Assembly (NCBI GenBank): GCA_936450465.1
Contig: OW388292.1
Span: 28,718,368-28,782,367, forward strand
DNA: 64,000 nt
Source: Gibbula magus
Lineage: Eukaryota > Mollusca > Gastropoda > Trochida > Trochidae
Direction of reading: 5' to 3'
Positions 43,401 to 58,400 of the stretch are shown in pieces (positions within the stretch are counted from its first letter, which is position 1; every line of letters starts with the position of its first letter). A program made the position numbers and the translations under genes. The notes beneath the pieces were generated by a model. It ran no database searches and was not told the origin of the DNA. It worked only from the letters and a program-made list of their open reading frames with translations.

Positions 43401-46400
43401 TCGACGATGACAACACAGTTCCGTTTCCGACCCACTATTTTGCGCTGCTTAGCTTGTGCAACAGCTCCCTTGGATGCACGGATGACTTGGAGCTCCTGTC
43501 CTTCATACTGCCACATCTGGAGACCTCGCCTAACTGTCTAGTCAGCATCTTCTCTTGTTCTCTCCTCCGTTGACTTTTGCGTAGTTTATTGTTTCTATTG
43601 TTACACACAAATGTGTAAAATTATTTTAAAAGTTGACTATTGTTGTTTCGGTTCTTTCAATTTATACAATTTGTGTGGTTTTAGTTAAAATGAAAAATTT
43701 AAGAATACAGAATTTATTACAACCAACAATTTATATGCTGATGATGAAAAAAAGCGTTTAGTAATTGTTGAACAGAACAGAATTTATATTTCTAAAATTT
43801 AGTGGCATAGAGAAGAGTATGTCATAAATAATACAAGTAATGTACACCTGTTACATTAATACATATGGACAGATGTAATACAAATGTGATAGCTTGTTGA
43901 AGTTGGTTTATAATGAAAAGAGACATAAACCTTCTTTGAGCAATTTTGATAATTTTAAATTATATGTGGTTTTCATAAGAGTGACTTGTCAATCAATCAA
44001 TCTTTATTCAATCTTTATTTGGTACTCCAGAGGCCTCAGGCCTATAGTACATTATACATAATATTGCTTCAACATAAATTATTTATGAAAAATCTGTTTT
44101 CTCTGTACAAATGCGTAGAAAATATACATGGACAGGTTTTCAATTTCTTTAGTATTTGAGCTGTTTAAAAGTTGCGCAAACGTACTTTTGTTTGGATAAG
44201 TATAATATTTTTCTTTTATATATTTACTTCGAATGTTATTATAACAAGGGCAAATCAAGAGGAAATGATATTCATCTTCAACTACATTTGAGTGACATAA
44301 TTGACAAGTCCTTTGCTCTCGTGCCATATTTACATATCTACCTTTCTCGATTAGGAGTTCGTGAGATGAGCATCGGAATCGTGCAAGACTAATTCTATAT
44401 TTTTTTAACATTTAAACAAGATAGATAGCGTTCGGTATGGATATTGCTTTTAAACATTAGATAGGTGTCACATTTACTTGTGATAGATACTTTTGCCAGC
44501 CAATTTTGAAGGTATATATCTTTAAGTCTCTGGGTAAAAGAGTTTATGAATTTCGGATATATTCCAGTTTCCTGGCTCTGCCAAACATTTCCAAATCCAG
44601 TTGAGAATAATAGTTTTTTTACATCTGTCACCCAGTTTGTATGTCCATTTCTATCGTATAAAATCATCATATTATAACACTTCTTTGGTAAGCGATAGGA
44701 TGGCATGTGTAATAGCTTTATCCAATACCGAATCGCTTTACAATATGAATAAATATATATGGGAAACCTGCCACATTCTCCATAGATCATGACATTCGGG
44801 GTGTTTTGTTTAACACCTAAGAACTTTTTGCAAGCATACAAATGTACCATTTCTATCTTTGCAAATGTATTTAATCCCCAGATCTCAGCCCCATATAAAA
44901 GGATAGGGTATATTTTTGCATCAAATATTTTAAAAAACGAATTCATACTTAAATCGCCAAGAATATATATTTGCCTTAAGATGTCTAATAATACTTTCTT
45001 TGCCTGTACTGCTGCATAATTTGCATGTGTTTGCCATGATAATTGATTTGTGAAGTATACACCAAGATATTTGTACGAATTTGTAGCTTCAAGTTTACAC
45101 TCATTATAATACCATTTTTCATTTTTTGCCAGTTTCCCACCATTCTTAAATACAATTACCTTTGTTTTATCCAAATTAACTGTTAATTTTGACTGTTTAC
45201 AAAAGCTTTCCAGTTCATGTATTTGTTTTTGTAAGCCAATAATAGAACTTGATATCAAAACAATGTCATTAGCAAATAGCAGAAGAAATAGCTGGAAGAT
45301 ATCGGGGTGTAATTGTATGCCGTGGGTACAATTTTCCTCGATCTGTCTAGTCATCATCTTCTCTTGTTCTCTCCTCCGTTGACTTTTGCGTAGTTTATTG
45401 TTTCTATTGTTTCACACAAATGTGTAAAATTATTTTAAAAGTTGACTATTGTTGTTTCGGTTCTTTCAATTTATACAATTTGTGTGGTTTTAGTTAAAAT
45501 GTAAAATTTAAGAATACAGAATTTATTACAACCAACAATGTATATGCTGATGATGAAAAAAAGCGTTTAGTAATTGTTGAACAGAACAGAATTTATATTT
45601 CTAAAATTTAGTGACATAGAGAAGAGTATGTCATAAATAATACAAGTAATGTACACCTGTTACATTAATACATATGGACAGATGTAATACAAATGTGATA
45701 GCTTGTTGAAGTTGGTTTATAATGAAAAGAGACATAAACCTTCTTTGAGCAATTTTGATAATTTTAATTTATATGTGGTTTTCATAAGAGTGACTTGTCA
45801 ATCAATCAATCTTTATTCAATCTTTATTTGGTACTCAAGAGGCCTCAGGCCTATAGTACATTATACATAATATTGCTTCAACATAAATTATTTATGAAAA
45901 ATCTGTTTTCTCTGTACAAATGCGTAGAAAATATACATGGACAGGTTTTCAATTTCTTTAGTATTTGAGCTGTTTAAAAGTTGCGCAAACGTACTTTTGT
46001 TTGGATAAGTATAATATTTTTCTTTTATATATTTACTTCGAATGTTATTATAACAAAGGCAAATCAAGAGGAAATGATATTCATCTTCAACTACATTTGA
46101 GTGACATAATTGACAAGTCCTTTGCTCTCGTGCCATATTTACATATCTACCTTTCTCGATTAGGAGTTCGTGAGATGAGCATCGGAATCGTGCAAGACTA
46201 ATTCTATATTTTTTAACATTTAAACAAGATAGATAGCGTTCGGTATGGATATTGCTTTTAAACATTAGATAGGTGTCACATTTACTTGAGATAGATAATT
46301 TTGCCAGCCAATTTTGAAGGTATATATCTTTAAGTCTCTGGGTAAAAGAGTTTATGAATTTCGGATATATTCCAGTTTCCTGGCTCTGCCAAACATTTCC

Positions 46401-49400
46401 AAATCCAGTTGAGAATAATAGTTTTTTTACATCTGTCACCCAGTTTGTATGTCCATTTCTATCGTATAAAATCATCATATTATAACCCTTCTTTGGTAAG
46501 CGATAGGATGGCATGTGTAATAGCTTTATCCAATACCGAATCGCTTTACAATATGAATAAATATATATGGGAAACCTGCCACATTCTCCATAGATCATGA
46601 CATTCGGGGTGTTTTGTTTAACACCTAAGAACTTTTTGCAAGCATACAAATGTACCATTTCTAACTTTGCAAATGTATTTAATCCCCAGATCTCAGCCCC
46701 ATATAAAAGGATAGGGTATATTTTTGCATCAAATATTTTAAAAAACGAATTCATACTTAAATCGCCAAGAATATATATTTGCCTTAAGATTTCTAATAAT
46801 ACTTTCTTTGCCTGTACTGCTGCATAATTTGCATGTGTTTGCCATGATAATTGATTTGTGAAGTATACACCAAGATATTTGTACGAATTTGTAGCTTCAA
46901 GTTTACACTCATTATAATACCATTTTTCATTTTTTGCCAGTTTCCAACCATTCTTAAATACAATTACCTTTGTTTTATCCAAATTAACTGTTAATTTTGA
47001 CTGTTTACAAAAAGTTTCCAGTTCATGTATTTGTTTTTGTAAGCCAATAATAGAACTTGATATCAAAACAATGTCATCAGCAAATAGCAGAAGAAATAGC
47101 TGGAAGATATCGGGGTGTAATTGTATGCCGTGGGTACAATTTTCCTCGATCTGTCTAGTCAGCATCTTCTCTTGTTCTCTCCTCCGTTGACTTTTGCGTA
47201 GTTTATTGTTTCTAATGTTTCACACAAATGTGTAAAATTATTTTAAAAGTTGACTATTGTTGTTTCGGTTCTTTCAATTTATACAATTTGTGTGGTTTTA
47301 GTTAAAATGTAAAATTTAAGAATACAGAATTTATTACAACCAACAATTTATATGCTGATGATGAAAAAAAGCGTTTAGTAATTGTTGAACAGAACAGAAT
47401 TTATATTTCTAAAATTTAGTGACATAGAGAAGAGTATGTCATAAATAATACAAGTAATGTACACCTGTTACATTAATACATATGGACAGATGTAATACAA
47501 ATGTGATAGCTTGTTGAAGTTGGTTTATAATGAAAAGAGACATAAACCTTCTTTGAGCAATTTTGATAATTTTAATTTATATGTGGTTTTCATAAGAGTG
47601 ACTTGTCAATTGTAGCATATTAGCAATAATACGCGGTAAGTATCTATTTCATAATTGACTTAAATGAGCTGGCCAATAGGAAATGGAATTCGTCACCGAT
47701 GGAGACATTACATAATTTTATTCCAACGGCCAGTGTCGATTGGTAATCTATGATATGATGTTTTGAAGTGGGTAAGCCAAATGCGGAGATTAATTTGTTC
47801 AAACAGATAAGGGTCCATATAGGATTTCTTTCTTTATAGATTTTATAATATTCTGCTTTTGAGGAATGGTAAAATTGATCACTAAGGACTCGTTTGATAG
47901 ATTACTTTAATAAAAGTGGACTGGTAAAATTTTGAGAACTCCATACGGACTGAGAACTCGATACATTCCGAGAATCTCACTTTCATCTGGCTATTTTCAT
48001 GAGCTGGTCATTGTTTACAGATATGATCTATGTATTCAAATGATTGCAGGATGATGAGACGTATCTGCTGAAGAACACAGCTCGAGTGAGAGACATAGAG
48101 CTGATCACGGGTCTCTCCTTCTTCACCGACCTGCCTGTAGACACTGCAGCCAGACTAGCCACCTTCTCACCCTCACAGCTGTGGGGAGACTCAGGTCCGC
48201 TCACTTGCTTTTATTTGTTTGTTGTCATTTATAAAGATTAACCAATCTCACTTCCTAGACGTTACAACATTACTATATAATATCGCATCCCTTTCCATCT
48301 TGCAGCACTCTCTGATGATGCTGTAGATATAGAGTGGCAGGACCTGCCTTGTCCAGGTGTTGATAACAATACCTGCTCATCCAGGTGAGATGTTGCATCT
48401 AAACGAGATGTAGTTTTAGAGTATAACAGATGTCCATGTCTCTTATCAAGAAAGAAATTCAATTGACAACCAGCGCAAACTGTCTTCTTGAACATTAAAA
48501 CACGTTCAGTTCTGTTTCAGGTACAGCGTGTATATTCTTTGATTTTCATATTAATTTTTTTATAGGGCAGTATCAGAACGAACTTTACTGACTTATATGT
48601 TGTATTTGTTGCTATAAGTCGGTTTTATCACGAGCCAAAAAAATAAATAGACCTTGGGGTTTTGATGGCAATTTTGTTATATTTAAAGTATTAAATTTCA
48701 ATAATTGGTGGCAGAAAACTCTAAAGTTGTTGTTAATATTCACATCATTAATGTCGTAACTTAGCTACCAGCCACTGCTGTTGATCGGGTTGGATGGATT
48801 CCGTGCTGACTACCTGTACAGAGGCTTGACTCCAACCTTGCAGAGGCTGGTGGAGTGTGGCAGTCACTCTTCTTACATGAGGCCCTCCTACCCAACACAG
48901 ACCTTTCCCAACTTCTATACTATAGTCACCGTGAGTTATACAATCTTGACTGCGGAGTGTGGCATTCACCCTCCTACCCTACACAGATTTAGTAAATACT
49001 GAACTGACCCGGATGACATAAACACACATAATTCGTTAGCTATGTATTCTATGAATGCACAATGTATGCGCAACTCATGTAAAATGCAACAAAAATAAAA
49101 AAAATTCGTTAGTCGAGCAGAGTTTGATCCCGGTGTATAAATAACTATAGTTTTGCTAACGCTCCCACCAAAAGGCCAATATCTCAACGTTTTAAAACCA
49201 TGTTCTTAATTCTTTGATTATCACATTAAAATGATGTAGCTCATTTGGTATACATAAACACTTGTATATGTTTAGAGGAAAAGTACACATACAAAAGAAT
49301 TCCACTAACTGACATGAACTCAATGTAGCTCAGATGGTAAAAAACGATGAGTCAAGTCTAATTTGTTATACATTTAGACTGTAGAGATTAAACAAGGTCA

Positions 49401-52400
49401 TGTTACCGGTAGGTTTTTATCATAAACACGAACTTGACATTTGGAAATAACCTTCATTTTATGAGCTCTTTGGGCGGAAAATCCACATAACGTTATGCAA
49501 CTATATTCACCTTTCACCTTTAATTTTTTGGCTGCTTAAGTCGTGAGGACATAGGCCAATATAACATACATTTGAACTATACAAGAATAAAGTATGCTGT
49601 GCTCTTAACACCCGTTGCCCAAAGTTTACACCTTGCTGTATTTATGTCATAATTAGATTCAGGGAACTATTTTTTCGAAAGTAGCTATTTTGTTTTGGGG
49701 TCAACTTTTTAAGCTTTGTAAAATTTGTATCGTTCACATTATTACCTAACTATTCACGCATATCAATACGAGCTTCTGTTGCTGTACAGGGCCTGTACCC
49801 CGAGTCTCACGGGGTAGTGGACAACACCATGTATGACGAGAATATAGGGAAGAAGTTCCGGTTGGGAGGAATTCATTCAAACGATTCACGCTGGTGGGGA
49901 GGGGAGCCGGTAGGTTTTTCATCATCTTACTGAATCATTAATGTTATTGACGAGTATGGCCAATTTGTGGCAACTATTATCTTGTTAATGTTAAGGGATG
50001 GTTTCTTTTATTTGACACGAAAGACTTGATATCCCTACAATTAAAGTTTATTTTACTGAAGTAAACATACATATATTGATAATAATGATCATAATACTTC
50101 AGTTATAACTAAATGTACGAGGGATGTTCTAAAAGTTCTTGGCCGACCATGAAAACTTAAGAAACGTATTAACGATTTATTTTTCGACATAATCCCCCTT
50201 GAGCTAAATGAATTTGGCTATCACCCATCTGAAAAGCTCTTCTCGTCACGTGACCATAAACAAACTCCTCCATTGCCGCGATGAATTCTCTCTGTGGTGA
50301 CATCAGACGGATGACCAGGGCGAACCTCGTTCTCGGTGCTTACTCTATCCCTGGTAAATTTACCACACTACTGTTTACGCAGTTGTATACATGATGTTTA
50401 TGACATATTTTCATGAACTTCTTTGTCTAAACGCAGATACTTGATCACAGCTCTACATTCAGTTCTGTTCATGTTGGTAGTATGTGAGAACCATTGAAGA
50501 ACAGGCTATCACAGGCAACTGAAATGTATGCATCTCGTGATGTTCGTGCCATTAACACTCTAATGGAAGGTTCTTCATGAATGTTCAATGAGGTTACGTT
50601 TCGGACATCTGTTCATATTCAGGCCAGAATGATTTGGGACACTTTTCGTACCACTGTTTTCAGTTTTAAATAATAAAATAATGTTAATACAAATTTGAAT
50701 CCATGTTTAAATACAAAACCTATGCTGTTCAAATACCAGTATATAAGCTTTAGATAATATGATTGAATCGATTTTTACGACTACTTAAATATTTCACCTA
50801 AGCATACAAAATATGATTATCTACAGAACTGATGGAATAATTGCAAAACGTCATTGTATACATAGAGAGATTTTTTAAATATAAATAGCGTTAACATTTT
50901 AACTATTAAATCAGTAATCAAGAATGACAAAATTATCTTATAGTTGTGGCTAACGGCAAAGAGGCAAGGCAAAAGAACAGGCAGCTATTTCTGGGTTGGC
51001 TCTGATATTGCTATCAACGGTAAGCATGTATACAAAGATGATCTTCCATCATCTGATCTGGAGTTGTGTTCGATCTGAGCCGAATACACTTTTCAATGTA
51101 AACAGTACTTAAATGTTATCATATTTACTTCAACTGACGTAATATCGGCACTTGTTTACATGAAATTATTTCAGAAAAGTTACAACTTCATGAAACGATT
51201 TCGACTATTAAGGAGGATTATGTTGTTGCTAGTTACAATTCTAGGACTTTACTCTTTCAGCAGTCGTTTTCGGGCCTGTCTTTTACCTTAAACGTACTGG
51301 TTTTCAACATGGTATAAACTTGTTTGGATCATTCGTAAAATTTACATATGACTCTAATCAAAATACGTTTTATTTGATTGCAGGGACCTATCCTGATATG
51401 TACAGACCATACGATGGGTAATGCCGAGATCACAGTTTTGTAAATTAAGAAATAATGAGTATTGTAAACATACACGTTTTATCATTTAGCATGAATAATC
51501 GAATGCTTTCATATACTTGATAGCAATTAATACACCCTAAAACAACGCAACAGTTAGATAAGTTGACTCTATAACAATGCGTAATGTCAACGTGTGTAAT
51601 GTTTAGATATTCGTGGAGTGAATAAAGTAGTTAATATTTATAAATTCTCTAACTAGACTGCCAAACTTAGCACGTGTCATCCATCAGACAAAACTATCTC
51701 AAAAGACAATGTTATCTCCAGATCCATTTAACACCTGAGCCCAACATTGACTCTTGGTTATTCAGATCCGCTGATCTCAATGATGAGAATACGAACACCA
51801 ATATATGTATTGAGATTGTGTCACTCTTCTATTCAAATATCTTAAGAGTTTGCCTACTGAAGACATAATATGAGGTTTCTGGTTTTGTCCATATCTTAAG
51901 ATTTCCGTACATGCCTTAATATTTGTTATACGATCTTGGTATATACAAATTGGCATAGATATAGGCAAAATCTTTAGATATCTTTTCGTCCAAGATTATA
52001 TAGAGCATCACTGCTTACAGAGATATAACCTTCGTGGAGCGTGTGGAGACTATAGTCGAGTGGATGACGCTACCGGAAGGGGAGAGACCCGACTTACTGA
52101 CGCTGTATTTCGACCAACCGGATACAAATGGACACAAGGCTGGACCCGATTCTTATGACGTAAACTCATTGGAAGCCAAATCTTTACTAGCAATTATTTT
52201 CTCTGATATACTTTATAACTCATTTCATTTACAGATTCAACTGCAATTTTAATTTGATACTTATTTGTTTGATAAATACAAATGATAAAAGACTGGTGAT
52301 AGCACAATATCACTTGATTGCAGTGTTAGTATGTACATGGAAAAATCAAATAGGGTGTCAGTCCATAGAAATTGTTTTGATTTAATGTTAACCGGATACC

Positions 52401-55400
52401 AAAGTTGATGATTTTTACTTGTTTCCAGATATATCTTATATTACAAATTGTCTAGACGTTGTGTTCACCCTGTGTATCTGTACACAGGTAGACGTGAGTC
52501 TGGAGACGGTGGACGAGGTCCTGGGTATCCTGATGCAACTCCTTCATCAGAAGAACCTGCACAACTGTGTTAACATTGCCATCGTCTCCGATCACGGTGG
52601 GCTGTTCTTGTATAACGTTTTATTGTAAATGTATATTCGGAGCTCGATGATAAAGAATATCCGTCAGACGTATTAATCAATAAGTAATAATAATACATTT
52701 GTTCGTATAGCGCATTTACATCACAAGAATAGTTTTCTCTTTGCGCTCAAAGGATATTAACAATGATAGATTCCAGGCAGTATTGTCTTCATAGGTGGTT
52801 GTAAGATGTGAATTAAAAGAACCGAGACTGTCAATAGATTTGCAATGATCTAGCTTGAGCTTGTTCCAATTAGTTGATGGTTAGTAGGAAAACGTTATTT
52901 TGCTTAAAATTGACATACGAGGGGCGTTCAATAAGTGTTGCAAGCGGGGCATTGGTGTTTACATAAACAGTGTCAGCTTATAGCAGGTGTTACTATAGTC
53001 AAAACATAACATTGACACATGTCAAAACAATTTCTAGACATAACAATTATTTAGATATAATAGCTACGCTGACCTAGGGGTCTCCATAATCATGGATTCT
53101 CTCAAACATGAACAACGCGCTGTGATCAAGTTCCTTACTAAAGAGGGATGCAAAGCTACAGAAATACATAATCGTATGTGTAATGTGATGGGTAAGGATG
53201 CTCCTAACTTTTCAACAGTTTGTCGCTGGTCTCTTCAGTTCAAGCGGGGCAGGGAGTCCTTAGACGATGACCCACGGTCAGGCAGGCCATCTGAAGTCAC
53301 CCGACCGGAAGTTATTGCCGCTATCGAAAGACGAATTTTAGCTGACCGCCGTGTTAAAGTTTCTGAACTGTCTTTGGAATTCCAGATATCAGTTGGAAGT
53401 GTTGAACAAATAATTCATGACCATCTTGGTATGTCCAAGGTATCTGCAAGATGGGTACCCAGAAACCTCACAGCACAAGATCGCCAGAAAAGAACCGAAA
53501 GTTGCATGGAGCTCCTGGATCGGTTTAATGCTGATGAAGCCAGGTTTTTGTCTCGTCTGTTGACAGGTGACGAAACCTGGATCCACCACTGGGACCCGGA
53601 AACTAAACTGGAATCCAAGCAATGGAAGCACCCGAGTTCACCGCCTCCCCTGAAGTTTCGCACTGAACCATCAGCTGGCAAGGTTATGGCGACAATCTTT
53701 TGGGATGCAAAAGGCATATTATTAATTGATTACTTGCCAACCAAAACTACAATGAATGGTCAATATTATGCCAACCTAATGCAAGAATTGCGAAAGACAA
53801 TTCGACAGAAACGCCGTGGAATGTTGACACGTGGTGTTCTGATTTTGCATGACAACGCTCCAGTCCACAAGTCAAGAGTTGCACAGGCCGCTATACATGA
53901 TTGTGGATTCGAACAGCTTAACCACCCACCCTACAGCCCAGACCTAGCCCCCAGTGACTACTTCCTGTTCAGAAACCTGAACTCCGCCCTACGTGGAAGG
54001 CACTTCCGGGATGACGAAGACGTCAAAGCTGCCACAGAGGCGTGGTTAGGGGGGCACACGGAAGACTTCTACAAAAGCGGCATCAAAAGTCTTAAAGAGA
54101 AATGGAATAAGTGTATTGAGGTGAAGGGTAACTATATTGAAAAATAAAAGTAAAAAGTTGACTACGCGAGTTGGTTTTATATTGAAGTTGCAACACTTAT
54201 TGAACGCCCCTCGTATTTATGTTTAAAGGTCGGGGTCCGTTATGGACAGTAATCTGGGAGGACAGCTTTGTTATCCCACCGGTATGTAATACCGTGGGAT
54301 ATAGTCATCGCCCCGTCCGTCCGTCCGTCCGTCCGTAATCATTTCATTTCCGGAGCAGAACTCGAAAACCGTTCATGATATGTTTCTGAAACTTTCCATG
54401 TGTATTACCCACCAACTGAAGTGGTGCCTTTTGATATTTTAAGATTTCTGAATTTTTTTTTTTTTTTCGTTTCCATAGAAACTTGTTGAATTTGGACTTT
54501 GTTCAGAGACAGGTTCGTTTCCGGAGCACAGCTCCAAAACCGTTCATCATATCTTCCTGAAACTTTGCATGTGTATTACTCACTTACTGAAGTGGTGCCT
54601 TTTGATATTTTCAGATTTGTTCTGAAAAATTAATTTTGTTCTGCTTCCATAGAATTATGAGAGGGGTGTTGGTTGTTGTTGATTTTGACTGCTTCTGGAG
54701 CAGAAGTCCACTAACTGAAGTACGGTAGTAGATACACAAGATGTGTTTTACAAATTTTGTGGAACCGGTGAGATATGTCATCTTCTGATGACTCTTGTTG
54801 ACAAATTTGTCAACTAAAAGTTAGTCTGGCGTCAATGGCATTTCACTAATATTTTGAAGATTTTTCCTTTACCAAGAATCAAGACCTTAACGGTAAATCA
54901 AGTTTCCTGCAGTGTTGTATATGATTCCAGGACTAGCCCCGGTTGAGTGCGACCGTCTCTTCCTCTACTCCAACTTCTACACCTCCAGTGAGTTGAGGAC
55001 GTTCTACGTGTACGAGGGGGCCTTCTCTCACATTAGCAACACCTACAAGTACAGGAGTCGAGACGAGTATACACAGGTGGACAACCCAACATGTGAGTGG
55101 AATATATCCATATGGCCCTTAACGAACCAAATTGTTATTCAACTTTTACAGTATGTGGTCCGATGGGCAGTCGTATTAACCTCACAACATATTGACAGTT
55201 AACAGTTCTCTCCCTTTTGGTACAATCTCAAGAGTAAGGCAGGCTGACAGACACATATTATGGATGACAACTTCTTTGTTGTTTTCATACGACCTTTCAG
55301 GGCTTTACTCGAGCTGGTAACCCCACGTTTGAATTGAAATCAGTGCTAAAACATGCTACCATAAGCAGATCTATGACGCTGATACCAATATTCAAGCACT

Positions 55401-58400
55401 TAAATACAAACGTATTAAAACACAAATGTTGATGTTAAAATGCATTTAGTATACAAGATAACCACAACAGGTAAAGGAATATTTATAATCATATCATTAT
55501 TTATATATATTATCCTGTTTCAGTCAGTTTAGCGGAGATCCGAGACCGACTGATATGTAACAACAGTCACATCAAGGTGCTGTACAAGGAAGAAATGCCC
55601 CGCCGACGACACTACGCCAACAACGACAGGATTGAGGGATTGTATGTGGATGTTACAGCTAACTGGACCGCTTCACGGTAGGTTACTTCTGTAATAAATA
55701 TGTTCTGGACGAAGCATTGAGATGTGTTAGGATAAAGCAGTTCATGTTTAGGTAATAAGTTCTTGGTCATTTCTCAATAATTTATAGGTACCTTTTTGGT
55801 AACATGTCACTAAAGGCCCTTCTTAAAATCACAAGTGTAATCGGCAATATGTTTTGCTTATAGATCACGTGGATTTACAGCTAAAGTTGTACTCAGCTAA
55901 AGATAAACTCAGACACTGAACACTGAACTTTGTTGAATGAATCATATAGTGTTATATATTCTATTCCAGATATAAAAATACATATTATTGTCAAGGGGGG
56001 ACACATGGATACGATAACATATACCCGACTATGAATGTAAGTATAGGTAAATATAAACTGTCTGGCAGAATTAACGATACCAACATTTAAACGCAATTAA
56101 AAACAAATACTACAGCTGGGTTATGAATACATGTATTCACAATTTATTCGTCAAGGTGTGCTACTTTTCTTATATGCGGGGTGTTGAAATCGCTATTTCT
56201 AAAATGATTTTGCTATTGTTGCTTTACCTGTTATTTTAAAGAAATTCTTTTTCATAAAACCCATGACTTGAAGAGATGAATTTACACAAGGTATCATTCT
56301 ATATTCACAGAGTCTCTTCATGGCATATGGGCCGGCTTTTAAAATCAACACAACTATAGGACCCTTTCAGAATATAGAACTGTATAACTTAATGACAGGT
56401 AAGCAAGTCGCAATATAACCATTTAGGTCGTTGAAAATTGATATAATAATTGCATTTTGAGTTTTTTCCCCCGCCGCCGCGGAGCGGGGGATATGGTATT
56501 CAGCTCCATACGTACGTACGTCAGCAATGTAATGGTCATTACTCGATACAAGCTGTGTGTCCATCCTTTTAGTTCATTTCTTAATTGCGGCGGGGGACAT
56601 GGTCACGTTTGTGACAATTACTTGTTCTTTGAATATTTAACTCAAACTTGATGTGTGATGATTTGAACTAAAACTGTCACATGGTCATTTACATTGCCAA
56701 GTCAAGTATTTGTAATGTATTATAAGTGACCTTTAATCCTAAATAATCTAACGAACATTTGTTGACAGAACGTTTGAGGCAAAGCTAAAACTAGATATAA
56801 CATTGTATGTTATGCACATACCGTACATGTCACTTTCAACACAGAGAATTCCCAAGTAATAGAACGATAACGATATTTATATGTCCTATGTTGGATAAGA
56901 TGTGCTGGAGATCACCCCGGCTCCTAACAACGGGACACACGGCGTCCTGAACACTGTACTGAGGTCACCTAGAGAGATGCCTCGTCTCCAGGGGACACCG
57001 TACACCAACTCGTCTACACCTGATGATGTACAGACACTGGTTACAAGGAGCCAGCAGTGTTCTTGTCCTTTGTCCTCTCTCCAGGTACATCCTGCTTTAA
57101 AGCGTTAACCTTCCTCGGATAGTCTGTAGATACATTGCCTATTTGATAATGCCCTGACAGTTGAGGAGAGCATGATACATGTAGGGCAAACTGACCGAGC
57201 CTCGGACACCGCCCGAAATCGCCACAACTTCGGACACTTTTCACTTGAAGTTGACGCAAGAATAACTTATTATTAGTCTTTCATGGTAATCTAATCAGAT
57301 CACTGTCCGAATTTCGGCCACCTTGCCATATATGATTAAAAATCGCACCAAGAAAGTGTTTCCCCTGTGTTGGTGTTGAATATAAAACAGTTGTAATTTC
57401 TATTCAGATATACTGTGTATGGATCAGGAGTGGCGGATGATTTATGGTTAACATATGACTATGTTCATTTACAAGAAAAGTATTGGCATTTCTTGATTGT
57501 GCTTTAACAGTCCTGACATAATATCGATCAAAATGTACATTTCTTTAGATAAATGCCGAAGGCACACTTCATGGGACTGAGAATCTGATATGTATGTGAT
57601 GTGCAATATATCATGTTAGGTATAACTGACAGCGTAACGTAAGGTGTATCAGAAATATTCGGACTCACATTATTGGGTGGAGATAAAAGTATTAGATCAA
57701 TGTTCATGTACATATTTTGATGAGCATGAAAACCCTACAAAATGAGCCATTTTCACTCAAGGCATCATCTCTGCTGAACCAAACCATGACGGCTGACCCA
57801 GGGTCATCTTTGCCCTTTGGCCTCCCTGTTCTCCGCCAATCACTGACTCCGGTTCATCTCCTGTATCAGCCCAACTTCGTCATGGGCTACTCTCCACTGC
57901 TCCAACAACCTCTCTGGCTCTCATATACAGTGTCTGCAGCATCGGTAGGTTCCACAATATTGTTAACGGTGTAAGGAGTAGTATCAGTATTGAACATCTT
58001 GAAATAAAATGAAATGTTTGACATCTCGTATATGACTGAGCCAAGGGCGTGAATCCACCATTTGGAATGTACGATATAAGCGTTCATTGGTATCAAAGTT
58101 ACGTTTGAAATAACTCTATTCAGAGAAGGTTTTATTTCATATTTGGCGTCAATCATCTCATGTATATCGCATGAACCACCCTCAAATTAGATAAGCCAGT
58201 TTATCTCCTTATTTCAGCTCGCTGGATCTACATTCATCGATAAAACGTGTAGTTTTCCAGACCCGAGACTAGACAACCAAACACAGGCCAGTTGTGACGT
58301 CACGGGGAACAGTGGCATGCCATACTCATCGTTAATACATTCAAGTTAGTTATCCGAGTTTAAGGAGTGTCCTCATGTATGTAAATAAATGGAACGTGTA

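Larger units (their letters stand above)
43534..47610. repeat. A-R-A-R-A array: three 460-bp copies around two LINE fragments
   Basis: The 460-bp block A occurs at 43534-43993, 45343-45802 and 47151-47610, each starting ctgtctagtca and ending gtgacttgtcaat. Between them are LINE fragments R of 1349 and 1348 bp. Copies differ by only a few substitutions, so the event is young. The first A includes the last seven coding bases of exon 43396-43540 and its splice donor, and the other two therefore carry decoy copies of that exon end. Confidence 0.88.
31806..48764 (+). other. Introns of module 3, contents
   Basis: Introns over 300 bp: 31806-32335, 32459-32942, 33013-33485, 33523-34173, 34313-34947 (TA microsatellite), 35057-35725, 36318-37449 (tandem repeat and foldback), 37818-38545 (foldback), 38728-39543 (SINE), 40113-41465 (SINE-like and dispersed repeat), 41538-42152 (hairpins), 42286-43395, 43541-48049 (LINE array), 48385-48764. 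Those without a note show nothing I can name. Confidence 0.7.

Noticed and set aside
44601..46827. Several + strand ORFs repeated in pairs 1.8 kb apart
   Set aside because: Complement of the duplicated minus-strand LINE fragments.
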